Positions 25,191-32,778 of a stretch of 64,000 bases of DNA are shown in pieces. The DNA is from Ornithinimicrobium faecis (GTDB lineage: Bacteria > Actinomycetota > Actinomycetes > Actinomycetales > Dermatophilaceae), in assembly GCF_023923225.1 (NCBI RefSeq), contig NZ_CP099489.1:4216001-4280000 (forward strand), written 5' to 3'. The position numbers and the translations under genes were made by a program. Under the pieces are notes generated by a model. That model saw only the letters and a list, made by a program, of their open reading frames with translations. It was not told the DNA's origin and searched no databases. Numbering within the stretch: position 1 is the first letter of the stretch; each line of letters begins with the position of its first letter.

Positions 25191-27369
25191 CCTCGACCTG
25201 GGCAGCACCGACCGTGGCGTCAACAGGAGCACTGGCCGCTGGAGCGCTGGGCCACCAGATCCGGTCGCCGACCAGCGCGAAGATCGCCGGCACCAACACA
25301 GCCCGCACGAGCAGCGTGTCCAGGAGCACCCCGACCCCGACGATCAGACCGAGCTGACCGAGCGTGACCAGGGGCAGGACGCCCAGCGCCGCGAAGACGC
25401 CAGCCAGCACGATGCCAGCGCTGGTGATGACCGCACCGGTGTGTGCCACCGCCCGCACCATGCCCTCGCGGGTGCCGTGGGCGACCGCCTCGTGGCGGGC
25501 CCGGTGCACCAGGAAGATCGTGTAGTCGATGCCGAGCGCCACCAGGAACAGGAACGCCAGCAGCGGCACCATCACGTCCAGCGCCGGGAAGCCGAACAGC
25601 GCACGCCCCAGCCAGGTGCCAGCACCGATCGCGGCGGCCGAGCTCACCACGTTGACGACCAGGAGCAGCACAGGAGCCAGCACCGAGCGCAACAGGACAA
25701 TGAGGACGATCAGCGCCACGAGCAGCACCAGCGGCGCGACCACCAGGAAGTCCCGGTCGGCAGCAGCCGCCTCGTCCAGGTCCTGGGCGTTGGCCCCGCC
25801 GACGAGCACCGTGCGGTCCGCCGCGGGCACGTCGGGGTCGGTGACGGCATCCCGGATCGTGGTCACCAGGTTCTCCGCCTCGGGCGTGCCCGGCGCGGCC
25901 TCGCCGATCACCGTGAAGCGCGTCCACTCATCGGTCTGCGTGGGCTGGACCCGCACGATGCCCTCCACCGACTCCAACTCGGAGGCGACCTGGTCGGCTT
26001 CGGAGGCCTCGGCATACACCTGCAGGGGTGCCGCCTCACCGGCCGGATAGTGCTCGGCCAGGACCTCCAAGCCGGCCGCGGACTCGGAGGCGACGCGGAA
26101 CTTCTCGGTCTGGGTCAGGCCGATCTGGGTGCCCAACAGACCAGACGCGAGTATGCCGAGGGCCAGGACCGCGCTGACCACCACCTGGGTGGGGCGACCG
26201 ACCACGAAGCGCGCGATGCGCGACCAGATCCCGGTCTCCTGAGGGTCGGGCTGACCGGCGCGCGGGACGAACGGCCAGAAGATCTTGCGCCCGCACACCG
26301 CGAGCGCTGCCGGCAGCACGATGACTGCCGCGGCCAGGGCGACCACGAGTCCCGCCGCGGACGCGATCCCGAGACCGCGGGTGCCTGGCAGCGTCGCCAG
26401 GGCGAGCGTGAGCAGGGCCAGGACGACGGTGATGTTGGAGGCCACGATCGCCGGGACCGCGCCGCGCCAGGCGGCGGCCAGTGCCGTGCGGTGGCTCTCG
26501 TGACGGCGCAGCTCCTCGCGATAGCGGCTGATCAGCAGCAGGGCATAGTTCGTGCCCGCGCCGAAGACCAGGACGCTGATGATGCCGCCGTCAAACTGCA
26601 GGTCGAAGGTCGTGCCGAGCCACTTGGTCAGGATGGAGGCGACCTGGTCCGCCACTCCAACGACCAGGAGCGGCACGAGGAAGAGCACGGGCGAGCGGTA
26701 GGTCCCGATCAGCAGGACCGCCACGATGGCGATCGTCACCAACAGCAGGGTGATGTCGGCCCCGTCGAAGCTGGAGGCGATGTCGGCACCGAAGGCTGGG
26801 CCGCCGGTGACCTGGGCGGTCAGCCCCTGTGCCGTGTGCTCGGCAACCGTGGCGCGCACGTCGTCGACCACGTCGGCGGTGGCCGAGTTGTCAGCGCCCA
26901 GCGTGATCGGCACGGACAGCATCGCAGCGGCTCCGTCTTCGGCCGGGATCACGGGCGACACCGCGTGCCCGGTCAGCGCGGCGAGCGCCTCGCCCATCTC
27001 TGCGGCCGCGTCAAGATCGGCCTGCTCCAGCGGGTCACCGCCGCGGTCCAGGACGACCAGCACGGGGGCGACGTCGCTGCCGGGGAACGTCTCCCCGACC
27101 TGGGCGGCCACTGCGGACTCGGCAGATGCCGGCACCGAGTCGCCACGCGGCGGGGCCTCGGTCGCCCGCAGCGGGCCCAGGACGACGGCGCAGATCGCCA
27201 GAGCGATCGCCAACACGATCCAGGCGCCGCGCCGCGAGGTCAGGAACCTTCCGCGATGGCTGGGCGGCTCGGCGGGCGGCGACTGTGCCGAGCCAGCGGG
27301 GGTCGTGCCGGCCGTGGTCGCGTCAGCGTGGGTCCTGCGGGTGCTGCCTGGTGTCGTGAGCTGGGACAT
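25159..27369 (-). CDS. MMPL/RND-family membrane exporter
   Basis: Transporter of 736 residues built from two homologous halves, each a membrane helix, a large outside loop and five further helices. The MMPL pattern is visible in the helix 4-6 regions of both halves (FGAGTNYALLLISRYREEL and FLVALGIDYTIFLVHRARHE). Such proteins export lipids, siderophores or drugs. First gene of an operon with an acetyltransferase and a NarL-type two-component pair, which suggests signal-controlled export, for example an envelope-stress response. A hairpin touching the ribosome-binding site (27376-27397) may control its translation. Confidence 0.9.
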   Translation of the reverse strand: MSQLTTPGSTRRTHADATTAGTTPAGSAQSPPAEPPSHRGRFLTSRRGAWIVLAIALAICAVVLGPLRATEAPPRGDSVPASAESAVAAQVGETFPGSDVAPVLVVLDRGGDPLEQADLDAAAEMGEALAALTGHAVSPVIPAEDGAAAMLSVPITLGADNSATADVVDDVRATVAEHTAQGLTAQVTGGPAFGADIASSFDGADITLLLVTIAIVAVLLIGTYRSPVLFLVPLLVVGVADQVASILTKWLGTTFDLQFDGGIISVLVFGAGTNYALLLISRYREELRRHESHRTALAAAWRGAVPAIVASNITVVLALLTLALATLPGTRGLGIASAAGLVVALAAAVIVLPAALAVCGRKIFWPFVPRAGQPDPQETGIWSRIARFVVGRPTQVVVSAVLALGILASGLLGTQIGLTQTEKFRVASESAAGLEVLAEHYPAGEAAPLQVYAEASEADQVASELESVEGIVRVQPTQTDEWTRFTVIGEAAPGTPEAENLVTTIRDAVTDPDVPAADRTVLVGGANAQDLDEAAAADRDFLVVAPLVLLVALIVLIVLLRSVLAPVLLLVVNVVSSAAAIGAGTWLGRALFGFPALDVMVPLLAFLFLVALGIDYTIFLVHRARHEAVAHGTREGMVRAVAHTGAVITSAGIVLAGVFAALGVLPLVTLGQLGLIVGVGVLLDTLLVRAVLVPAIFALVGDRIWWPSAPAASAPVDATVGAAQVEDAAHSGRGDS

Positions 27370-27375
27370 CTCTCT

Positions 27376-27397
27376 CCTGGGATCGTGAGATCCCAGG
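27376..27397 (-). promoter_or_regulatory. Hairpin overlapping the MMPL ribosome-binding site
   Basis: CCTGGGATC (27376-27384) and GATCCCAGG (27389-27397) form a perfect 9-bp stem with a 4-base loop, seven bases before the MMPL start. On the reverse strand the AGG of the AGGAGA Shine-Dalgarno is the end of the stem, so folding would hinder ribosome entry. Confidence 0.5.
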
Positions 27398-27413
27398 ACA
27401 CCGCGGATCCAGC

Positions 27414-27462
27414 GCGGTCACATCGACCGTGCGGTCACACTCCAGGTCAACCGAATGGTTGA
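27414..27462 (-). promoter_or_regulatory. Candidate operator region upstream of the MMPL operon
   Basis: Two direct repeats of GCGGTCACA (27414-27422 and 27431-27439, 17 bases apart) lie next to the palindrome TCAACCGAATGGTTGA (27447-27462). On the reverse strand the palindrome includes TTGACC, a possible -35 box. The remaining DNA from 27463 to 27601 is GC-rich with no recognisable gene. The sites could bind the operon's own response regulator or a repressor encoded elsewhere. Confidence 0.4.
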
Positions 27463-27601
27463 TGTCTGTGAGTTGACAGTTCGGTCCAGCCCGCGGCCGC
27501 ACGCCACCCCGCCCGCTCCTGACCCCGCCAGCGACCACCACTCGCCGGCCCGCAGCTCCGGCCAGCGACCACCACCCGCCGGCTCCTGACCGTCCTCCGC
27601 A

Positions 27602-27667
27602 CTGACAGCACTTCCCGGTTCTTAGAGCCTGCCATGGCGCGCTTCCAGAACCGGGAAGTGCTGTCAG
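27602..27667. repeat. 21-bp inverted repeat before the AbiEi-like gene
   Basis: CTGACAGCACTTCCCGGTTC(T) at 27602-27622 and its perfect complement at 27647-27667 enclose a 24-base loop. The left arm recurs at 28826, after the gene. The arrangement resembles a dispersed palindromic repeat. Confidence 0.8.
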
Positions 27668-27747
27668 ACGCTTGCGCGAACGGCGGGCGCGACGACTTAT
27701 CCACAGGGCCATCCCGTTGGTGGCCCAGATTGGCGAGAATCACCAGG

Positions 27748-28797
27748 GTGAATCAGCACATCCTGCGATTTCTAGAAGGCCCTGGCAAGGGCGTGATCAC
27801 TGTCCCGGAGGCAGGCCAGCTGGGATGCAGCCCAACCGTGCTCAAAAAGTTGTTCCGGGACGACACTCTGACGAGGGTCGCCATCGGCACCTACGTCAGC
27901 ACCGCCCAACTGCACACTCCGGTGCGGGACGGCAAGCAGCTGCACGACTACGCCCTGGCAGAGCACCAGCACCTGCTCCGGCTGGACGCACTCCTTCGCC
28001 TGCATGGCCCGAAGGTCGCTGCGAGCCATCAGAGCGCCGTCCTCGCCTGGGGGTTGCCGACCGCGAAGAGCTCGCTGGAGCGCATCCATCTCGTCCACAC
28101 GAAGCGCGGACGAACGGCCCGCCGCAGGGAGACACACAGCCTCCACACGTGCGAACTCGACGACGTCATCACCCGACACAAGGGGCGCCTCGTCGTCATC
28201 CCTGCACTGGCCGTGATTGGTCAGGCCATGGAGGTTGGTCTGGTGGCCGGGGTCGGGTGCATGGACGCTGCGATCGTGGCTCAGCACACGACACGCTCCG
28301 AGCTGAGCGAGATGGTCGAGAAGCTGCGGCACAGTCCGGGCCTTGGTCTGGCCCGCCGTGCCCTCGAGCTCACCGACGGACTCGCCGAGTCGCCCGGTGA
28401 GACTCGTCTGCGTCTCGTTCTCATCGAGCTCGGCTTCAGCTTTCGCGCACAGCACTGGATCCGGATCGGCGAGTCCGCCACCTACTACCGCGTCGACTTC
28501 TATCTTTACGAACTGGGCGTCGTCCTTGAATACGATGGCCAGGGCAAATACGGCGAAGACCGCAAGGCCGCAGACTCCGGCAAACCTCGCCCTGCTGGCA
28601 GTGTCAATCAGGCATTGACCGATGAGAAGGCTCGTGAGGACGACCTGCGCCTGGATGGTTTTGGTGTCGGCCGGGTGACATCCTCAACGCTCACCGCGGA
28701 GAAGGTGCGCAAGATCGTTACGACAGCTCAGCGGCAGGCTCAGCCCAGCGCAGTGCACCGCCCTGCCGAGCCACCTCCGTGGGCGCGCGCCGGCTGA
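27748..28797 (+). CDS. AbiEi-like winged-helix protein with PD-(D/E)XK-type C-terminus
   Basis: Protein of 349 residues. The N-terminus (GKGVITVPEAGQLGCSPTVLK, then LTRVAIGTYV) matches the winged-helix domain of AbiEi-type antitoxins. The middle is helical and of unknown function. The C-terminal third has the spacing of a Vsr/DUF559-like nuclease core: Glu near 217 (SPGETRLRLVL), then YRVDFYLYELGVVLEYDG with Asp near 250 and Glu near 261. The GTG at 27748 was preferred to the ATG at 27634, which lies inside the inverted repeat and would add unlikely residues. No AbiEii toxin is next to it. Many actinobacteria carry solitary genes of this kind; the role is unknown. Confidence 0.7.
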   Translation: MNQHILRFLEGPGKGVITVPEAGQLGCSPTVLKKLFRDDTLTRVAIGTYVSTAQLHTPVRDGKQLHDYALAEHQHLLRLDALLRLHGPKVAASHQSAVLAWGLPTAKSSLERIHLVHTKRGRTARRRETHSLHTCELDDVITRHKGRLVVIPALAVIGQAMEVGLVAGVGCMDAAIVAQHTTRSELSEMVEKLRHSPGLGLARRALELTDGLAESPGETRLRLVLIELGFSFRAQHWIRIGESATYYRVDFYLYELGVVLEYDGQGKYGEDRKAADSGKPRPAGSVNQALTDEKAREDDLRLDGFGVGRVTSSTLTAEKVRKIVTTAQRQAQPSAVHRPAEPPPWARAG

Positions 28798-28825
28798 GCC
28801 GCGGACACCCGATGCCAGGCCACAA

Positions 28826-28877
28826 CTGACAGCACTTCCCGGTTCTTGCAGCCCGCCACGACAGGCTGCCAGAACCG
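28826..28877. repeat. Degenerate second copy of the hairpin repeat
   Basis: The first 22 bases (starting CTGACAGCACTTCCCGG at 28826) are identical to 27602-27623. CGGTTCT (28840-28846) still pairs with AGAACCG (28871-28877) around a 24-base loop, the same loop length as in the first copy, but the outer right arm has diverged. Together the copies bracket the AbiEi-like gene. Confidence 0.75.
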
Positions 28878-28979
28878 TTCGAGGCTCTAAGACGAGCGGG
28901 CGGCGTCAGTGCCCAGGTGAACCCTCGCGCGGGAGCCCAGAGGCCAACACGTCACGCACGACTCCAGGAGGCCGCAGCG

Positions 28980-29555
28980 TCAGGCAGGAGCCCAGGCCGG
29001 GTCGCGGCCGAGCAGGGCCACCAACTGATCCACGCGACTCTCGGACTCGGTCGACACCGGCGCGGCGAAGATCCCGGGCACCTCGCCCGCACCGACGCGC
29101 GGCTGCTCATAGGCCAGGCACTCCTCGACCGCGTCGGCCACCAGGTGCGGGCGCACGCCGATGGCGCGAGCAAGGTCCCAGGCGTGCACCGTCAGGTCGA
29201 CCAGCATCTGGGAGGCATACTCCCCCAGCGGGATCTGCCCCATCGAGGTGTGCACGACGCCGTCGGGGTCAGCCTGCCCCCATGCCAGCACGGACGAGGT
29301 GATCGCCCGACGCCAGGCCCCCATCGGGTCCTGCCCCAACACGTCACCGTCATAGCGCGAGCCAACCTGCTCCAGCGTCTCGCCCCGCAGCAGGTGCGGT
29401 GCCCACAGGTGCTCGGACGTGAGGTGATTCAGCAGGTCCCGCACACGCCACCCCTCGCAGGGAGTCGGTCGGTCCCACTGCCCCTCCAGCGGCAACTCGG
29501 TCACGACGCGGGAGGCCTCCGGAATCAACTCGATCACTGTGCTCACCTGCGCCAC
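28980..29555 (-). CDS. DinB-like / maleylpyruvate isomerase-type protein (TIGR03086-like)
   Basis: Protein of 191 residues with the actinobacterial DinB-like four-helix fold: PTPCEGWRVRDLLNHLT near the N-terminus, a middle His in SEHLWAPH, and VDLTVHAWDLARAIG near residue 120, whose His residues would bind a metal. Members include mycothiol-dependent enzymes, but most have no known function. The start is a GTG; a second GTG three codons later is equally possible. It diverges from the methyltransferase gene with only 10 bases between starts. Confidence 0.8.
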   Translation of the reverse strand: MAQVSTVIELIPEASRVVTELPLEGQWDRPTPCEGWRVRDLLNHLTSEHLWAPHLLRGETLEQVGSRYDGDVLGQDPMGAWRRAITSSVLAWGQADPDGVVHTSMGQIPLGEYASQMLVDLTVHAWDLARAIGVRPHLVADAVEECLAYEQPRVGAGEVPGIFAAPVSTESESRVDQLVALLGRDPAWAPA

Positions 29556-29565
29556 ACTAGGTGTT

Positions 29566-30132
29566 ATGGCTGTGCGGAGCGACCGCGCCGCCGACCCGGT
29601 GGCCCGGGCGATGGCGCTGACCCCAAGAGATCTCTTCCTGCCCCCTGCCGTGCGACGTTTCGCCGATCAGGACCGGGCCCTCGTCATTGGCCACGGCGCC
29701 ACCAACTCCCAGCCGAGCACGGTCAAGACGATGCTCGATCTGCTGGCGGTGCGCCCCGGCGACCGGGTGCTCGACGTCGGCAGTGGGTCGGGCTGGACCA
29801 CAGCAATCCTGGCGCGCCTGGTCGGCCCGGAGGGGCAGGTGCTCGGGGTGGATTTGGAGGAACCCCTGGTGCAGCGCAGCGCAACAGCCCTGTCCCGTAT
29901 GCCGAACGCCCGGGTCCGCGTCGCCGTCCCGGGAGTGCTTGGGTCACCCGAGGACGGACCGTTTGACCGCATCCTGGTCTCCGCTGGGACTGCCGCGATC
30001 CCCCAGGAGCTCGTCGACCAGTTGACGCCCGACGGCGCGATGGTGCTCCCACTGGCTGGCCGCTTGGTGCGCCTCACCCGCGAGGGCCGCGAGACCGCCC
30101 CGGGCCACTATCAGTTCGTCCCCCTGCGCTGA
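29566..30132 (+). CDS. Protein-L-isoaspartate O-methyltransferase-like protein
   Basis: SAM-dependent methyltransferase of 188 residues. The PIMT N-terminus (HGATNSQPSTVKTML) precedes motif I VLDVGSGSGWTTAIL; FDRILVSAGTAAIP and GAMVLPLAG follow. PIMT repairs isoaspartyl residues in aged proteins. This protein is slightly shorter than the E. coli enzyme and could be a PIMT paralogue. The ATG at 29566 gives a family-like N-terminus; the upstream GTG does not. Confidence 0.8.
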   Translation: MAVRSDRAADPVARAMALTPRDLFLPPAVRRFADQDRALVIGHGATNSQPSTVKTMLDLLAVRPGDRVLDVGSGSGWTTAILARLVGPEGQVLGVDLEEPLVQRSATALSRMPNARVRVAVPGVLGSPEDGPFDRILVSAGTAAIPQELVDQLTPDGAMVLPLAGRLVRLTREGRETAPGHYQFVPLR

Positions 30133-30171
30133 TCCGGCTGCGATGTAGTTGCCTGTGCGGGCAGCCGACCT

Positions 30172-30300
30172 GTGAGCATCCTGCTCGACACCAACGTCGT
30201 CAGTGAACTGCGCAAGCAGCATGCCCACCCTGCCGTGGTTTCGTGGGCCAATCGGTCCAGGCCGACCGACATGTTCCTCAGCACAATTGTCGCGGTCCCG
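30172..30300 (+). pseudogene. Truncated PIN-domain toxin (VapC/FitB-like)
   Basis: The first 40 codons read like a FitB-type VapC toxin: MSILLDTNVVSELRK with the first catalytic Asp, the conserved Glu, then PAVVSWANRSRPTDMFLST. Where the family continues with its next strand and acidic residues, the reading frame runs into unrelated AT-richer DNA and ends at 30456 inside the opposite gene. No antitoxin gene lies before it. It is most likely the decayed 5' end of a toxin gene. Confidence 0.65.
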
Positions 30301-30305
30301 TGCCT

Positions 30306-30352
30306 GTGCGAAACCTCTATCAAAAGACGGGCAGACCGTGCGAGACCTTTAT
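30306..30352. repeat. Imperfect 15-bp direct repeat at the break of the PIN gene
   Basis: GTGCGAAACCTCTAT (30306-30320) and GTGCGAGACCTTTAT (30338-30352) match at 13 of 15 positions, 32 bases apart. They lie where the PIN-toxin sequence stops and overlap the end of the DUF4442 gene, so they may mark a recombination junction. Confidence 0.5.
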
Positions 30353-30831
30353 ATTTTTGGGGGTTTGCGCCGGACGTAGAGTTGCTTGCGCACGCGCGCG
30401 ACGAGCGCGCCGTCCGCCGCCACGACATCAGTCTCAAACCAGCGCAGCACCTTTGACCCGTCCGCTGCGGCCTCGCGCAGCTCGTCCAGGTGCTCGTCGG
30501 TGACCCGGAACTCGGCGCGGACCGTGGACTTGCCCGGGGAGACAAACTCGATCTCCCCGGCCTTGTCCCAGACCACATAGCCCGACCCCAGGTTGCGCAG
30601 CACCAGGAACATCCAGAACGGGTCGGTCATCGCAAACAGTGACCCGCCGAAGTGGGTGCCGACATAGTTGCGGTTCAGCGGTCGCATGCGCAGGGCCACC
30701 CGCGCATAGCGAAAGTCGTCGGACAGCTCCTCGACGCGGATGCCGGCGGCAGCAAACGGCGGCCAGATGTTCAGGCCGTGCCGCAGGACCCGGTGGTTGG
30801 CTCCGAAGCTCTGCCAACTGGGCAGCCTCAC
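30349..30831 (-). CDS. DUF4442 hot-dog thioesterase-like protein
   Basis: Protein of 160 residues of the DUF4442 group, related to PaaI-type thioesterases. The typical stretch RPLNRNYVGTHFGGSLFAM (about residues 50-70) holds the central hot-dog helix, followed by DPFWMFLVLRNLG and WDKAGEIEFVSPG. Its GTG start overlaps the stop of the DedA gene, so the two are coupled. The substrate is unknown. Confidence 0.82.
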   Translation of the reverse strand: MRLPSWQSFGANHRVLRHGLNIWPPFAAAGIRVEELSDDFRYARVALRMRPLNRNYVGTHFGGSLFAMTDPFWMFLVLRNLGSGYVVWDKAGEIEFVSPGKSTVRAEFRVTDEHLDELREAAADGSKVLRWFETDVVAADGALVARVRKQLYVRRKPPKI

Positions 30832-31466
30832 GCGTTCTCCTCGGTCCGGTCATGCGGGAAGTCCGCCCCGTGCGGCGACCCCGTGAACAGCTTGAGCAGC
30901 CGCTCGAGCAGCAGGCCGAGCAACACCCCACCGGTCACGGCGACGGCCATCGCCAGCAGCGGGTTGTCATGCAGCCACTGACCGGCGAGCGTCCCGATCG
31001 CGATGGAATAGGCAGCCCAGCTGATCGCGGCAACGGCGTCCAGGACGACAAAGAGCCAGCGCGGGAACCGGGTCGCGCCAGCGGTGATGTTGACCGCGAC
31101 CCGACCGACCGGGATATAGCGAGCGGCCATGATGATGACCGCGCCGCGACGCTCGAGCTGGCCCGCCGCCCAGGCCATCGTCCGGCGGATCCGTGGGCGT
31201 GGACTGTCCGCCAGCCCGGTCAGCCAGTGCCGACCGATCGTGTAGGCGATGTTGTCGCCGATGAACGCACCCACCGCGGCGGCGAGGAAGACCAGCCACA
31301 GGTTGGGGTGCCCGACCGCAACGGCAGCGGCGGCCAGCCCCACGACGATCGACTCGCTGGGCAGGGGCGGGAAGAACCCGTCGACGATGCAGAGCGCAAA
31401 GACCACCCACAGCACCCACTGCGAGTCCGCGTGCGTGCTGACGAACTCGTTGATCGCCTCGACCAT
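30828..31466 (-). CDS. DedA family membrane protein
   Basis: Membrane protein of 212 residues. DedA motifs are visible: FFPPLPSESIVVGLAAA, GAFIGDNIAYTIGRHW and AARYIPVGRVAVNITAG with the Gly-x-x-Arg pattern. DedA proteins are thought to move undecaprenyl phosphate or other lipids across the membrane and affect envelope stress resistance. The ATG at 31466 has a GGAGGTGAGGG ribosome-binding site and was preferred to the upstream start. Confidence 0.9.
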   Translation of the reverse strand: MVEAINEFVSTHADSQWVLWVVFALCIVDGFFPPLPSESIVVGLAAAAVAVGHPNLWLVFLAAAVGAFIGDNIAYTIGRHWLTGLADSPRPRIRRTMAWAAGQLERRGAVIIMAARYIPVGRVAVNITAGATRFPRWLFVVLDAVAAISWAAYSIAIGTLAGQWLHDNPLLAMAVAVTGGVLLGLLLERLLKLFTGSPHGADFPHDRTEENA

Positions 31467-31532
31467 CCAACCCTCACCTCCCTGCGCCGGTGGCAGCAAA
31501 ACTAACGGACGGGGCAAGAGGTTCCGGCATCG

Positions 31533-32297
31533 TCACAACCACGAGACGTGCGGAGCGACGAGCGCATAGCCGACGAAGGCCACAACGTCGAGCACCGTGT
31601 GCGCGATGACGAGCGGCATCACGCGCTTGGTGCGGGCATAGACCACCCCGAGGATCAGACCCATCGCGATGTTGCCGATGAACCCGCCGAAGCCCTGATA
31701 GAGGTGATAGCTGCCCCGCACCAGGGCGCTGGTCACGATGATCGCCGCGGTCGACCAGCCGGCCTGGGCCCACCGGGTGAACAGATAGCCGACCATGACC
31801 ACCTCCTCGAGCACCGCGTTGCCGATCGCGGCGAGCACCAGGACGGGCACACCCCACCAGATCGACGGCAGCCCCGCGGCGCTGATGGTGGTGTTGAACC
31901 CGAGCTCGCGCGCCCCCAGATAGAGCGCCAGCCCCGGCAGACCGATCACGGCGGCAAGACCCAGACCCATCAGTATGTCGTGTGCTGGCCTGGTCAGGTC
32001 CAGCCCCATCACCTGGTGCGGCCTGGGGAGGTGCTGGGCGAGCAGGAACAGGGCCAGCAGCACCGGCACCAGGGGCAGCAGGATGTCGGCCAACTGATAG
32101 GCCAGGTCCAGCCAGGGTCGTTGCGGCGCGCGGGAGGTGTTCATCGCGGTGGTCTGCTGCGCCAGCGGAGTGGGCGCTGTCAGTTTGCGCAGCAGGGAGA
32201 GCAACGACCAGATCGCCGAGGCCCCGAGGCTCACCCCGAGGACCAGCAGGGTCTCGGTGACCAGACGGCGCCGATCCGCCAGGGTGCCCTCGATCAT
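31533..32297 (-). CDS. CPBP-family intramembrane protease
   Basis: Membrane protein of 254 residues with about eight helices. The CPBP (Abi/CAAX-protease) motifs are present: NAVLEEVVMVGYLFTRW (paired Glu), SALVRGSYHLYQG (Arg and His), and AMGLILGVVYART followed by VIAHTVLD (second His). The Arg normally found three residues after the Glu pair is replaced by Val, which may alter activity. The start ATG overlaps the stop of the small membrane-protein gene upstream. Confidence 0.87.
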   Translation of the reverse strand: MIEGTLADRRRLVTETLLVLGVSLGASAIWSLLSLLRKLTAPTPLAQQTTAMNTSRAPQRPWLDLAYQLADILLPLVPVLLALFLLAQHLPRPHQVMGLDLTRPAHDILMGLGLAAVIGLPGLALYLGARELGFNTTISAAGLPSIWWGVPVLVLAAIGNAVLEEVVMVGYLFTRWAQAGWSTAAIIVTSALVRGSYHLYQGFGGFIGNIAMGLILGVVYARTKRVMPLVIAHTVLDVVAFVGYALVAPHVSWL

Positions 32298-32638
32298 CGG
32301 GCGAGTCCGACCGCGGCGACACCGATCAGCGCCAGGCACGCAGACACAGCCACGCCCTGCCCCACGGGACGGTCCGGGTCCAGGGCGAGCCACGACATAC
32401 CGACCACTGCGGGCAGGACCGGGATGATCAGCACCGAGGTCAGGTCCAGGATCGACCACGATCCGACCGAGAAGATCACTGCCGCAACGAGATAGATCAC
32501 CACGGGTGGGGCCAGGACCTCCCACCTGAAGTGGTTGAGCACCCCCTGCGACCACCGTGACCTGCGACGCAACAGGACCTCGACCCCGAGGTAATAGGCC
32601 GCGAGGACGACCAGGACCAGGCCGGGCAACAAAGACAT
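32294..32638 (-). CDS. Small integral membrane protein of unknown function
   Basis: Protein of 114 residues with three or four hydrophobic segments (LVLVVLAAYYLG, VIYLVAAVIFSVG, VLIIPVLPAVVGM, ACLALIGVAAVGLA). No known motif was recognised. The ATG at 32638 was preferred because upstream residues are not membrane-like. It overlaps the CPBP gene by four bases and may work with that protease. Confidence 0.7.
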   Translation of the reverse strand: MSLLPGLVLVVLAAYYLGVEVLLRRRSRWSQGVLNHFRWEVLAPPVVIYLVAAVIFSVGSWSILDLTSVLIIPVLPAVVGMSWLALDPDRPVGQGVAVSACLALIGVAAVGLAR

Positions 32639-32778
32639 GCCCCAAAGGTAACGATTAGAGAACGAACCTAGACAATGCTCACCGCGCCCGTGAGACTGCC
32701 AACGCACCCCGTCTGTCTGCGCCTGTTTGGCACGCCCTGCCGGAGTGCGGCGAATCCCCTTCGAGATAAGGATCCCAC

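Noticed and set aside
25003..27462. Forward open frame opposite the MMPL gene
   Set aside because: The reverse strand encodes a typical two-halved MMPL exporter; the forward product is a low-complexity Gln/Arg/His-rich sequence.
30306..30352. Direct repeats as phage attachment sites
   Set aside because: They are only 32 bases apart, imperfect, and no integrase or tRNA gene is near.
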